From: Fibrella aquatilis
Lineage (GTDB): Bacteria > Bacteroidota > Bacteroidia > Cytophagales > Spirosomataceae
DNA length: 64,000 nucleotides
Direction: 5' to 3'
Assembly: GCF_017353255.1 (NCBI RefSeq)
Contig: NZ_JAFMYU010000012.1
Location: 1 to 64,000, forward strand
The position numbers and the translations under genes are program-made. The notes under the pieces are model-generated. The model was not told the origin of the DNA. It worked only from the letters and a program-made list of their open reading frames with translations, and did no database searches. Below are positions 33,914 through 42,580 of this stretch, piece by piece (the stretch's first letter is position 1; each line of letters opens with the position of its first letter).

Positions 33914-33988
33914 TTCGGTAAAACCATTTCATGAGGTAGCGGATTTAGTAAGGTACCCGCGCCCCCAGCTCGGGTTTATCTCGACGCT

Positions 33989-36790
33989 ATGTATAATCCG
34001 GTTGCTACTTACCGCGTGCAGTTGCACGAAAAATTCACGTTTGCCGACCTCGAAAAACGGCTTGCGTACCTTCAGAAACTGGGCGTGACCACGCTCTACG
34101 CTTCGCCTACGCTGGCCGCGACCCCCGGCAGTACCCACGGCTACGATGGTATCGACCCGCAGCGCATCAACCCCGAAATAGGCACCGTGGCGCAGTTGCG
34201 GGCCATTGGCCAGGGGCTAAAAGCGCAGGGGATGGGCTGGTTACAGGACATCGTGCCTAACCATTTGGCCTACCACCCCGCCAACCCCTGGATCACCGAC
34301 GTGCTGGAAAAAGGCCACCAGTCGCTCTACGCGGGGTATTTCGATATTCCCGGCACCAACGAGCTGATGAGCGGCACGCTGATGGCGCCGTTTTTGGGAA
34401 AGCCGCTGATGGCCATTCTGGAAGCGGGTGAACTGAAGGTAGCCTACGGGCATCAACGATTGGTACTGGCTTATTACGACACCCATTTTCCGCTGGCTCC
34501 GTATACCTATGCTACTGTCTTGCGCACGGATACTACGCCCCCCGCACTGTCCCACTGGCTTGATCAGATCGAAGGTCTATATAGTCCCGAAGCCACGCAT
34601 CCGCTGCGGTCGTTTGATTATGATAGCCCGCAACAGGCCTATGAGCAACGCGATGTACCCGGCGCGCTAACCCAGGCCCAAACCCCGGCCATTGCCGCCG
34701 AACCCGCCACCCGCTGGGACGCAGCCAGGCTGGAACTGGCCGCCCTGATGAGTGATAACGAGGCCGTACGCACGTTTGTAGAAGGCCGTCTGGCGCAGCT
34801 AAGCCAGTCGCTGGACGACCTGCACGCGCTGGCCGAGGCGCAGCATTACCGCCTCTGCGATGGCGACGAAACCCGGCGAAGGATTAATTTCCGGCGTTTT
34901 TTCACCGTCAATGGCCTGATCTGCCTAGCCGTGGAGCGCCCAGAAGTGTTCACGCAGGTGCACTCGCTGATTCAGGAACTGGTAGACGACGGCACCTTTC
35001 AGGGTCTGCGCGTGGACCACGTCGACGGCCTGTTCGACCCGGCGGGGTATTTGGACAGTTTGCGGAAAACGATGGGTGAGGACCCGTATATCGTGGTCGA
35101 AAAGATTCTGGAACCGGGCGAAGAACTGCCCAAAACCTGGCCCATTCAGGGCACGAGCGGCTACGAATACCTGGCGCTGGTAAATAACCTTCTCACCGAC
35201 CCACAGGGCGAAACGCCGTTTACCGATTTCTATAACAAGCTGACTCAGACCAACACGCCCCTGCACGATCAGATCCGTAGCCGGAAAGCCTATATCCTAT
35301 ATCACGACATGGGCGGCGAACTGGCCAACCTGCTCAAATTTTTCCACACCCAAGATCTTGTTTCGCCCGACGAACTGACCGACGTAAACCCCACTATGCT
35401 GATGCTGGCCATTGGCGAACTGCTGGTGCAATGTCCGGTGTACCGGTACTACGGCAACCAGTTTCCATTGACTGAAACGGAGGCAAACGACCTTCGCGCC
35501 CTGCTGGCCGACGTCCGAAACCGGGCTGTGGAATTGGAAAAGCCCGCTGATTTACTAGAAAAAATTTGGCTTGAAAAGCCACAAACGGCTGACGACGAAT
35601 ACAATAGCCGAGCGTTGCGGTTCTATCAGCGGTGTATGCAGTTTACCGGTCCGCTGATGGCGAAGGGTGTGGAAGACACCTTGCTCTATACGTATTTCCG
35701 GTTTATTGGGCATAACGAAGTGGGCGATTCGCCGGAGGCGTTTGGCATGAGTCAGGCCGCATTTCACCAGGCTATGCAGGACCGCCAACAGCACTGGCCT
35801 CTGGCATTAAACGGCACCTCGACCCACGACACCAAACGCGGCGAAGACGTCCGCGCCCGGCTGAACGTGCTCACGGCCCTGGGCGATGAATGGACCCAAA
35901 CCGCCCAACGCTGGCTTGACCAAACCGCCGATGTACGTCACAGTAACATGCCCGACGTGAACGACGCCTATTTCATCCTGCAAACGGTGGTGGGGGCCTA
36001 CCCCTACGCCGAAAGATCGACCGCTTGGGCTGATGAAGAAAACTTCGCCAAACGCCTCCGCGACTACGTGACGAAGGCGCTTCAGGAAGCCAAGCGCAAC
36101 ACAAATTGGGTGAATCCTAACAAGGCTTACATGGATGCCGCTCATGCTTACATCGACACCGTCCTGGACAAAAACGGCCCAATCTGGCCTGAAATGGCCG
36201 ATTTCCTAGCTCTTATTGCCGATTTCGGCATCGTCAACTCGCTGGCGCAGGTGCTACTAAAATTCACTACTCCCGGCGTACCCGACGTGTATCAGGGCTG
36301 CGAACTCTTCGACCTCAGCCTGGTTGATCCCGACAACCGCCGCGCCGTAAACTACGACCTCCGCGAACAGTTGCTGGCTGAAGTTACTGACGCTGGGGCA
36401 CAGCCCATGACCCTCTGGAACACCCGCACCACCGGCCAAATCAAGCTCTGGCTTACCCAAAAACTCCTCACCGAACGCCGTAGCCATCCTGACTTCTGGG
36501 CTAACGCAGCCTATGTTCCGCTGACGGTTTCAGGTACGTATAGCGAGCATATTTTAGCCTTCGCCCGGCAGCATAATGGGGTGCAGTACGTGACCATTGT
36601 ACCGCTTCATTTACCCCGGTTAACCCGCGACAATCCACTGGCCATCAACTGGCAGGACACCCGCGTAATCCTCCCCAGCAGTAGCTTATGGACGGACATA
36701 TTGACCGGAAAAATGGGTAACAGTGCCGAATTAAGCCTGTCTGAGTTGTTTAGCAATGCGTTGCCAATGGCATTGGTACGGGTTGGGTAG
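33989..36790 (+). CDS. treY: Malto-oligosyltrehalose synthase
   Basis: 933-residue GH13 enzyme. It converts the reducing-end alpha-1,4 bond of maltodextrins to alpha,alpha-1,1, the first step of the TreYZ trehalose pathway. Diagnostic segments are TYRVQLHEKFTF, TLYASPTLAATPGSTHGYDG, WLQDIVPNHLAYHPANPW, FQGLRVDHVDGLFDPAGYL (catalytic Asp), YIVVEKILEPGE (catalytic Glu), GTSGYEYL and NGTSTHDTKRGEDVRARL. The C-terminal part has PGVPDVYQGCELFDLSLVDPDNRR. No treZ, treX or glgX lies in the window, so the partner hydrolase must be elsewhere. A 70-bp-arm palindrome starts 8 bases after the stop. Confidence 0.95.
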   Translation: MYNPVATYRVQLHEKFTFADLEKRLAYLQKLGVTTLYASPTLAATPGSTHGYDGIDPQRINPEIGTVAQLRAIGQGLKAQGMGWLQDIVPNHLAYHPANPWITDVLEKGHQSLYAGYFDIPGTNELMSGTLMAPFLGKPLMAILEAGELKVAYGHQRLVLAYYDTHFPLAPYTYATVLRTDTTPPALSHWLDQIEGLYSPEATHPLRSFDYDSPQQAYEQRDVPGALTQAQTPAIAAEPATRWDAARLELAALMSDNEAVRTFVEGRLAQLSQSLDDLHALAEAQHYRLCDGDETRRRINFRRFFTVNGLICLAVERPEVFTQVHSLIQELVDDGTFQGLRVDHVDGLFDPAGYLDSLRKTMGEDPYIVVEKILEPGEELPKTWPIQGTSGYEYLALVNNLLTDPQGETPFTDFYNKLTQTNTPLHDQIRSRKAYILYHDMGGELANLLKFFHTQDLVSPDELTDVNPTMLMLAIGELLVQCPVYRYYGNQFPLTETEANDLRALLADVRNRAVELEKPADLLEKIWLEKPQTADDEYNSRALRFYQRCMQFTGPLMAKGVEDTLLYTYFRFIGHNEVGDSPEAFGMSQAAFHQAMQDRQQHWPLALNGTSTHDTKRGEDVRARLNVLTALGDEWTQTAQRWLDQTADVRHSNMPDVNDAYFILQTVVGAYPYAERSTAWADEENFAKRLRDYVTKALQEAKRNTNWVNPNKAYMDAAHAYIDTVLDKNGPIWPEMADFLALIADFGIVNSLAQVLLKFTTPGVPDVYQGCELFDLSLVDPDNRRAVNYDLREQLLAEVTDAGAQPMTLWNTRTTGQIKLWLTQKLLTERRSHPDFWANAAYVPLTVSGTYSEHILAFARQHNGVQYVTIVPLHLPRLTRDNPLAINWQDTRVILPSSSLWTDILTGKMGNSAELSLSELFSNALPMALVRVG

Positions 36791-36798
36791 TATTTTGA

Positions 36799-36961
36799 CG
36801 CGACTAAAAAGTCGCCCTCTGGTGGAGGGATAGGGGCGTACCGTAGCGCCAAGCTGAAGCATGGCGTTAAGCCTCCGGGCCTGAACAGTTGAACGCCATG
36901 CTTCAGCTTGGCGCTACGGTATGCCCCTACCCCTCCACCAGAGGGCGACTTTTTAGTCGCG
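36799..36961. repeat. Very long palindrome, 70-bp arms
   Basis: Arm 36799-36868 pairs with 36892-36961, 68 of 70, over a 23-base loop. It begins 8 bases after treY and accounts for most of the 291-base gap before the helicase gene. The arms contain CGCGACTAAAAAGTCG, itself a small palindrome, and CCCTCTGGTGGAGGG, also self-complementary. Several alternative folds are therefore possible. No U-tract follows. The remaining 36962-37081 shows nothing recognisable. Confidence 0.9.
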
Positions 36962-37081
36962 TTGGACCGAATGCCGTGATGGTTTACGGAGCCAATCAGA
37001 CCGTCTATGTGTTTTGTCATGAGAGCGTCAGGGGCATGAAATTTCCAAATCCCCGTTATTTTTACCCAGCCACCGAACGCA

Positions 37082-39550
37082 TTGACTTTGAACACTGTAA
37101 CCTCCACCGTAAACGAACGCCTTGAACTGGCCCATAACTACGTCCTGCACACGCACCAAAACGTGTTTCTGACGGGGAAGGCCGGGACCGGAAAAACCAC
37201 GTTTCTGCACCAGATTCGGCAGATTTCGGCCAAGCGGCTGGTGGTGGCGGCACCCACCGGCGTGGCAGCCATCAACGCGGGGGGCGTCACAATTCACTCG
37301 CTGTTTCAGTTGCCATTCGGGCCAATCGTGCCGGAGGTGATGCAGGAAAACCGCAAGTTCAGCCGCGACAAAATCAAACTCCTCCGCACCCTCGACCTGC
37401 TCATCATCGACGAGATCAGCATGGTCCGCGCCGACGTGCTCGATGGGATCGACGCCGTACTGCGGCGGTATCGGTATAACCAGGAACCCTTCGGCGGGGT
37501 GCAGTTGCTGCTCATCGGCGACATGCAACAGCTGCCGCCCGTGATTCGGGATGAAGACTGGGCCTTGCTGCAACCCCACTACGACACCGGCTACTTTTTT
37601 AGCAGTCATGCCCTGCAAGCCACTGATTATGTGTCGATCGAACTAACGCACATCTACCGGCAGGCCGATCAGCGGTTTATTGACCTGCTCAACGGCGTGC
37701 GTGAAAAGACCATCGGCCCCGACGGACTAGCCGACCTAAACCAGCGCTACCTGCCCGATTTCCAGCCCGCCGACGACGCGGGCTACATCACGCTTTCGAC
37801 CCATAACCAAACAGCGCAGGCCATCAACGCCCAAAAACTCGCCGACCTCACCACGCCGCTGCACACCTTCGAGGCCGCCATTGCCGACGAATTTCCCGAA
37901 CAGCTTTACCCCACCGAGGCTACGCTGAATCTGAAAGTGGGGGCGCAGGTGATGTTCGTTAAGAATGATTCGTCGCGCGAAAAGCTGTACTATAACGGCA
38001 AAATCGGCCAGATCAAAGCCATTGACGACGATGGCGTAACGGTGCAGTGCCCCGGCGAACACCACGACCTAACCATTGGCCCCGAAGAGTGGCAGAACAT
38101 CCGCTACACGCTCGACCCGGAGACCAAAGAAATCAAGACCGATATCATCGGCACGTTCACGCAACTGCCCCTGCGGCTGGCGTGGGCCATCACGATCCAT
38201 AAAAGCCAGGGCCTGACCTTCGAGCGGGCCATCATCGACGCGGGACGGGCGTTTGCGCACGGGCAGGTGTATGTGGCCCTGAGCCGCTGCAAAACGCTGG
38301 AAGGCCTTGTGTTGCGCACGCCCATTCCGGCCAGCAGCATCAAAACCGAGCTGAACCTGGAGCAATTTCACGCCGACGTGCAGGAGAAAACGCCGTCGGA
38401 AGAACACCTCCACGACGCCAAACGGGCCAATCAGGCGTTGCGCATCAACGAGCTATTTGCCTTTGAACCAGCCGCTTACCTGCTGGGTCGCCTCCGCAAA
38501 GTGGCCGATGACAACGCCCGAAGCCTGCCCGCCATTTTGCAAACCAAGCTCACTGAACTGGGCGAACTGCTCACCGACAAAGCCCGCGCCGTGTCGCACC
38601 GGTTTCGGCGGCAACTGCCCGACTACGTGGCCGAAGCGCCCCTGCCCGAAGCCAACGAAGTGCTTCAGGAGCGCCTTCGCAAAGCCGGTGATTACTTCCA
38701 CGCCCTCCTTTCCGACGAGCTGCTGCCCCGCCTGCGCCAGCTTTTCGCCGAAACCGACAACAAGCAGGTGCGCCTGGACTGGTGCGAAGCGCTGGACGAA
38801 CTGGAAAAAGAACTGGTGGTGAAGCAGGCCGTTTTTGGACAATGTCGCACTGGTTTCGACGTGGTCACCTACGGCCAAACTCGCCACCGCGCCGAGCTTG
38901 ACTTCGTGCCCGACCGCAAGAAGGTAGGGTCGCAATCGGCGCGGCCGGGCGTAGGCGCAGGCGACCGACCCAGCAGTTTGTATTTCGCGCTGATGAAATG
39001 GCGGAGCGAAATGGCCAACGAACATAACGCCACCACCTACCAGATCATGCCGCAAAAGACGCTGGTGGAAATTGCCGAAAAGCACCCTAACAGCCTGGCC
39101 GAACTTGCGAAAATAAAGGGTATCGGCAAAGCTAAAGCCAACCGCCTCGGCCCCATGATTTTGCCGCTGGTACGGAAACACCCACCCGACGATAAGCCAA
39201 AAACAGCCTCCGCAAGCCGCATTGGCCTGTTGGCGGGCAACACACCCCGGCCTGTAAAAGACGACCTGAGCGGCACTCATGAACTGACGCTGGATTTATT
39301 TTTGACCGGAAAAAGCCCCGCCACCATTGCCACCACCCGCGGCCTGACGCTGCAAACGGTAGAGACGCACCTGGCCAAGTGCATCGCAGCAGGTCAGCTC
39401 CCCGTCGAAGCCGTCCTCTCCGCCGAAAAGCTCGCCCTAATCCTCGACACTCTCGGCCCCGACCGCCCCGCCAGCCTCACCGATGCCGTCACGAAGCTAA
39501 ACGGCCAAGTCACGTTTGCGGAGTTGCGCTATGCGTATGCGGGGAGGTAA
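37082..39550 (+). CDS. PIF1-like helicase with HRDC and C-terminal HTH domains
   Basis: 822-residue SF1 helicase. Walker A is FLTGKAGTGKTTFL (30-43). APTGVAAINAGGVTIHSLFQ, LLIIDEISMVRADVLDGID (Walker B) and LLLIGDMQQLPPVIRDEDW follow. The UvrD-type end is WAITIHKSQGLTFERAIID with YVALSRCKTLEGL. An HRDC-like helical domain follows (~640-700: FALMKWRSEMANEHN, LAELAKIKGIGKAKANRLGP), then a C-terminal helix-turn-helix (~735-785: LFLTGKSPATIATTRGLTLQ). This domain set occurs in Bacteroidota helicases near RecQ- and PIF1-type proteins, probably for DNA repair or replication. The start is TTG. A diverged copy of the last 26 codons lies 1.1 kb downstream. Confidence 0.92.
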   Translation: MTLNTVTSTVNERLELAHNYVLHTHQNVFLTGKAGTGKTTFLHQIRQISAKRLVVAAPTGVAAINAGGVTIHSLFQLPFGPIVPEVMQENRKFSRDKIKLLRTLDLLIIDEISMVRADVLDGIDAVLRRYRYNQEPFGGVQLLLIGDMQQLPPVIRDEDWALLQPHYDTGYFFSSHALQATDYVSIELTHIYRQADQRFIDLLNGVREKTIGPDGLADLNQRYLPDFQPADDAGYITLSTHNQTAQAINAQKLADLTTPLHTFEAAIADEFPEQLYPTEATLNLKVGAQVMFVKNDSSREKLYYNGKIGQIKAIDDDGVTVQCPGEHHDLTIGPEEWQNIRYTLDPETKEIKTDIIGTFTQLPLRLAWAITIHKSQGLTFERAIIDAGRAFAHGQVYVALSRCKTLEGLVLRTPIPASSIKTELNLEQFHADVQEKTPSEEHLHDAKRANQALRINELFAFEPAAYLLGRLRKVADDNARSLPAILQTKLTELGELLTDKARAVSHRFRRQLPDYVAEAPLPEANEVLQERLRKAGDYFHALLSDELLPRLRQLFAETDNKQVRLDWCEALDELEKELVVKQAVFGQCRTGFDVVTYGQTRHRAELDFVPDRKKVGSQSARPGVGAGDRPSSLYFALMKWRSEMANEHNATTYQIMPQKTLVEIAEKHPNSLAELAKIKGIGKAKANRLGPMILPLVRKHPPDDKPKTASASRIGLLAGNTPRPVKDDLSGTHELTLDLFLTGKSPATIATTRGLTLQTVETHLAKCIAAGQLPVEAVLSAEKLALILDTLGPDRPASLTDAVTKLNGQVTFAELRYAYAGR

Positions 39551-39656
39551 ATCGAGTGGCGGACCAGTCCGCCCCCTACCCTGGCCTGTAGAGACACAGA
39601 TCAGGGTAATATTGGCAGGAATGTAGGGAAATATTTGACTGATTATACAGCCTTCA

Positions 39657-40430
39657 TCACTCAGCCATATAGGTGTATTTTATGGAATTAGTTGATGTAC
39701 TACCGGTAGTTTCGACAAGCGTTGGATATCCCTGATTATTTGCTTCTTTTACAATGTAATCATTGACACGTATTGTATTATAACTGTCTTTATATTTGAG
39801 TAACCAGTTTTTAGAAACACCAACAAAACCTTCATTAGTTGATAAACTCGTAAGAATACGAAGCTCGTAATTGCTTGACTTGGGGTTTATTCGAGTGGGA
39901 TCGTATTCAATATATTGAGTCACTAAAGAAGTTGAGTTATCAACTGTCTTAATCACATTATCAGCGGAATCATACAGTATTTCTTGCACAGCATAAGATT
40001 TTGTTTTCTTAACAGGCAATCTAATGGTATTCAATTCGATGTATGCTATTTCTACCCTTTTATCAGCGAACGTTGTTGTTGTTTCAATTAAATTTTCTGT
40101 CCATTTACACGAAATAACTGTTCCGCTACTTACTACAATCTGACTTATTTTATTTTCACTATTATATTGAAGTTGCGTACTATAACCCAGAACAAGACTA
40201 CCGCCACCATCTTGGCGATAATCCTTAATTTCTGTCAAATGACCTGAACTATTATATGAGTAAACGTGATAGGCTACTATTTGCTGTGGAGCTGAAGGTT
40301 TACCATAAGGTGTTGACAAAAACTCTTCTTTTATCAAGTGGGTTGAATTTGTAGAGATATCATTACCCTTGCAGCAACAAAGCGCGTAGACTATCGTCAT
40401 AAAACACACACATTTTTTTAGTAAGTCCAT
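39657..40430 (-). CDS. AT-rich orphan lipoprotein of unknown function
   Basis: 257 residues from ATG 40430 (MDLLKKCVCFMTIVYALCCC) with a lipoprotein signal (ALCCCKG). The body has repeated short beta segments of RHS/YD-like character: VYSYNSSGHLTEIKDY, LQYNSENKISQIVVSSGT, LYDSADNVIKTVDN. Such DUF4595-like or YD-type lipoproteins are frequent in Bacteroidota. Base composition is far more AT-rich than both neighbours, suggesting horizontal origin. It lies between the intact 3' end of the helicase gene and a decayed copy of that end. The GC-rich palindrome at 39558-39574 (GGCGGAC/GTCCGCC) sits beyond its 3' end. Confidence 0.6.
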   Translation of the reverse strand: MDLLKKCVCFMTIVYALCCCKGNDISTNSTHLIKEEFLSTPYGKPSAPQQIVAYHVYSYNSSGHLTEIKDYRQDGGGSLVLGYSTQLQYNSENKISQIVVSSGTVISCKWTENLIETTTTFADKRVEIAYIELNTIRLPVKKTKSYAVQEILYDSADNVIKTVDNSTSLVTQYIEYDPTRINPKSSNYELRILTSLSTNEGFVGVSKNWLLKYKDSYNTIRVNDYIVKEANNQGYPTLVETTGSTSTNSIKYTYMAE

Positions 40431-40564
40431 AATTAATATAAGCTTATTTTGCTGAATGCCTACCGTATTTTGAAAGCTCAGCAAAGGTAAAACTATACAA
40501 CTAAAGTAGATTGATTCTGCTCAAATAGTGACACTAATATCTATTATCTGACAACCAAAGACGT

Positions 40565-40642
40565 ACCGACACCATCACAAAATTGAACGGCCAAGTCATA
40601 TATGCCGAGTTGCGCTATGCATATGCAGTGAGGCAAATCGAG
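40565..40642 (+). pseudogene. Remnant of the helicase gene 3' end
   Basis: The 78 bases match 39479-39556, covering the last 23 codons of the intact helicase, its stop and 6 bases beyond. I count 15 mismatches, mostly at third codon positions. It encodes TDTITKLNGQVIYAELRYAYA where the intact gene has TDAVTKLNGQVTFAELRYAYA. The stop codon is CAA instead of TAA. There is no start and the homology fades upstream of 40563, so it is a non-coding fragment. It lies on the plus strand, directly left of a palindrome. Confidence 0.8.
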
Positions 40643-40741
40643 TTTATGGTTCAAAGTCCAATGTTTAAAGTGCCTTTGGGTGATAAAAGGGCCTGTGCAA
40701 GAACACTTTAAACGTTGGATTTTGAACCTTAAACTCGATTT
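40635..40741. repeat. Palindrome with GTCCAAT-type heptamer arms
   Basis: Arm 40635-40672 pairs with 40704-40741 with 3 mismatches in 38. The arms contain TTCAAAGTCCAATGTTTAAAG, the same 7-bp family (GTCCAAT, GTTTAAA) as at 44039 and 52556. The left arm overlaps the helicase remnant by 8 bases and the right arm reaches the CotH-gene stop. The gap 40431-40739 holds nothing else apart from AT-rich sequence. Confidence 0.8.
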
Positions 40742-42365
40742 ACTCCCGCACAATCACCTTCGATGTGTGACCGGATTGAGTCTTGATGGTTAGGATATAC
40801 ACGCCGGGGCCGGTGCTGAAGTCGGTGGCGGGCAGGGTGCGCTCGAAGAGACCTTCGGGTTGGGCGGGCCAATGGTGCGACTGGACCGGGCGTCCCTGCA
40901 TATCGGTGAGGGATACCGTCACGTCGGTGGGGGCGGGCAGGGGCAGTTTAAGGGTTACGTCGCCCACGGAGGGGTTGGGACCGAGGGTGAAATTGGGTTC
41001 CTCACGGAGGGCGGTAAGTATGCCAAACGGCTCGATGTTGATGTCCATCCACGTAAGCCGCTGATCGATCCAGCGTTTCAGAAAATCGGTTTCGGCTTCG
41101 TAGGTGCGGCCCACAAAGCCGTTGGGCCAGACGTAGGTGCCAATAACGGGCCATTTGGCAAAGTTGCGCTGCCGGGCTTCGGTCAGCACCGTGGCCGTTG
41201 AATCGACAAAGGAGCCGAGGCGTTCGGGGGTGAGTACGGTCTTGCGCAGGGCTTTATATTTCTCTTTCACCTTACGGGCAAAATCGAGGTCCTGCAACAA
41301 CCGGTCCCACCAGAAAGGAATGGCGAAATCGTCTTTGGGACACACGCGGCTGAAATTAAACGCCCAGCCCGCGTAGCTGTTACCCTCGCAATAATCAGCG
41401 TTGCCGTAGGTCAGGTTATAGTCCCAAATTGGTCCCATGGTGATCTTGCCGCCCTTGCTGTCGCGCTCTTTGTAGAAATAAGCACTCAGCCGGTAACCGT
41501 CTACGTTCTTGCAGACTTCGGTCAGAATGAGGTAGTCGATGAAGGATTGCTCATCTACAAACGCCCGAAAACCCTTGGTAGGATCGGCAAAATCGGGGCC
41601 GGCTAACGACGCTTCAAAATCAGTCACATACTTTTTGATGTATTGAAACTGCTCTTCGGCCAGGTCTTCGGGCTTGGGTCGGTCAATCTGAATGTCGAGG
41701 TTAATGTTGCGGGTACCCGACGGGTACGGTGATTTCCACGTCCGCGAGGTAGAGCCAACCGTCTTGTCGATCTTCAGGATGTAGCCCCCCGTCACGGCAT
41801 CGCCGGTGATGTCGGTTTTCTTGATGCTCGTGATCGGCACGCGGTTTTTGTCGCGCTTCAGCCGTTCCATCACGATATAGATGCCCCGATATTCGCCGTT
41901 GACCACCAGTTCGCAATACCGGAATCGTGAAGCGTAATATTTGCTCATTTTCCGATAGAAATCGTAGGTCAACGTTTCCCGAATCAGCGTCTTGTCGTTG
42001 TAAGTGGCGTTGAGTACCCAGTCGCTTTCGGCGGGCATGCCCAACACCGACTTAGCCACTGAATTAACCCCCGACGAGTCGCGGAGTTCGATGCCGTAGG
42101 GCTTCTTGGGGAAGAACTGCTGCGAGGTAGCCCCCCGGTATTCGATACCCATCACGCTGGTAAACGAAGCCTTGTCGGTCAGTTTATTACGCTTACCTGC
42201 GCCGTTATCGATAATGCTTAGATCGGCCAGAATTTTGGGGTCATCCTGAATAACACCCCCACGGGTGTCGATCACTACAATGGGCAAGTCGGAGGATGTA
42301 AATACCTGACCAAAAGCCAATAGAGGGCTAACCAGTAGCAGGAAAACAAGTAAACGAGTTTGCAT
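40740..42365 (-). CDS. Secreted CotH-family protein with type IX sorting domain
   Basis: 541 residues with signal peptide (VSPLLAFG). A CotH kinase-like domain spans about 30-430. Visible are SDLPIVVIDTRG, MGIEYRGATSQQFFPKKPYG, SDWVLNATYNDKTLIRETL, GEYRGIYIVMERLKRDKNR and the metal-binding GPIWDYNLTYGNADYCEG. The C-terminal ~80 residues (FTLGPNPSVGDVTLKLPLPA, ending GHTSKVIVRE) form a type A T9SS sorting domain for outer-membrane export and anchoring. CotH proteins are atypical protein kinases in spore coats of Bacillus and in fungi. The substrate here is unknown. It is probably a separate transcription unit, since a hairpin (42498-42530) precedes it. Confidence 0.87.
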   Translation of the reverse strand: MQTRLLVFLLLVSPLLAFGQVFTSSDLPIVVIDTRGGVIQDDPKILADLSIIDNGAGKRNKLTDKASFTSVMGIEYRGATSQQFFPKKPYGIELRDSSGVNSVAKSVLGMPAESDWVLNATYNDKTLIRETLTYDFYRKMSKYYASRFRYCELVVNGEYRGIYIVMERLKRDKNRVPITSIKKTDITGDAVTGGYILKIDKTVGSTSRTWKSPYPSGTRNINLDIQIDRPKPEDLAEEQFQYIKKYVTDFEASLAGPDFADPTKGFRAFVDEQSFIDYLILTEVCKNVDGYRLSAYFYKERDSKGGKITMGPIWDYNLTYGNADYCEGNSYAGWAFNFSRVCPKDDFAIPFWWDRLLQDLDFARKVKEKYKALRKTVLTPERLGSFVDSTATVLTEARQRNFAKWPVIGTYVWPNGFVGRTYEAETDFLKRWIDQRLTWMDINIEPFGILTALREEPNFTLGPNPSVGDVTLKLPLPAPTDVTVSLTDMQGRPVQSHHWPAQPEGLFERTLPATDFSTGPGVYILTIKTQSGHTSKVIVRE

Positions 42366-42497
42366 AGCGGAGTAGGTGTCTTAGAAAGAGCAACTTACTC
42401 ACAATAGCGTAAATAAACCGCGATTTTTTTGGACTGAATTGCTGCTTATGCACCGACTCACACAATGGCCAACCACTAGACAGATGGTATATAAAGC

Positions 42498-42530
42498 CAA
42501 CGCCCCGAACCAAACTTGGCGGGGCGTTGG
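42498..42530 (-). terminator. Probable terminator of the phosphatase gene
   Basis: CCAACGCCCCG (42498-42508) pairs with CGGGGCGTTGG (42520-42530) over an 11-base loop. On the minus strand it is followed by CTTTATAT, a weak U-rich stretch, 50 bases past the stop of the phosphatase gene. The rest of the 215-base gap to the CotH gene contains its leader. Confidence 0.6.
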
Positions 42531-42580
42531 ACAGCAATTGATCAAGTAAATGCGTTTGTAGTTGGCGCTTGGCTGGCCAA

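Noticed and set aside
36799-36961. Palindrome considered as a MITE or insertion-sequence remnant
   Set aside because: No target-site duplication could be seen and no transposase fragment lies inside. The two arms are one unit with a small loop. A dispersed non-autonomous element remains possible but is not shown.
38453-39280. 275-codon minus-strand ORF inside the helicase gene
   Set aside because: Shadow frame of a GC-rich gene. The plus-strand helicase has clear motifs through this region and the minus frame has no recognisable protein features.
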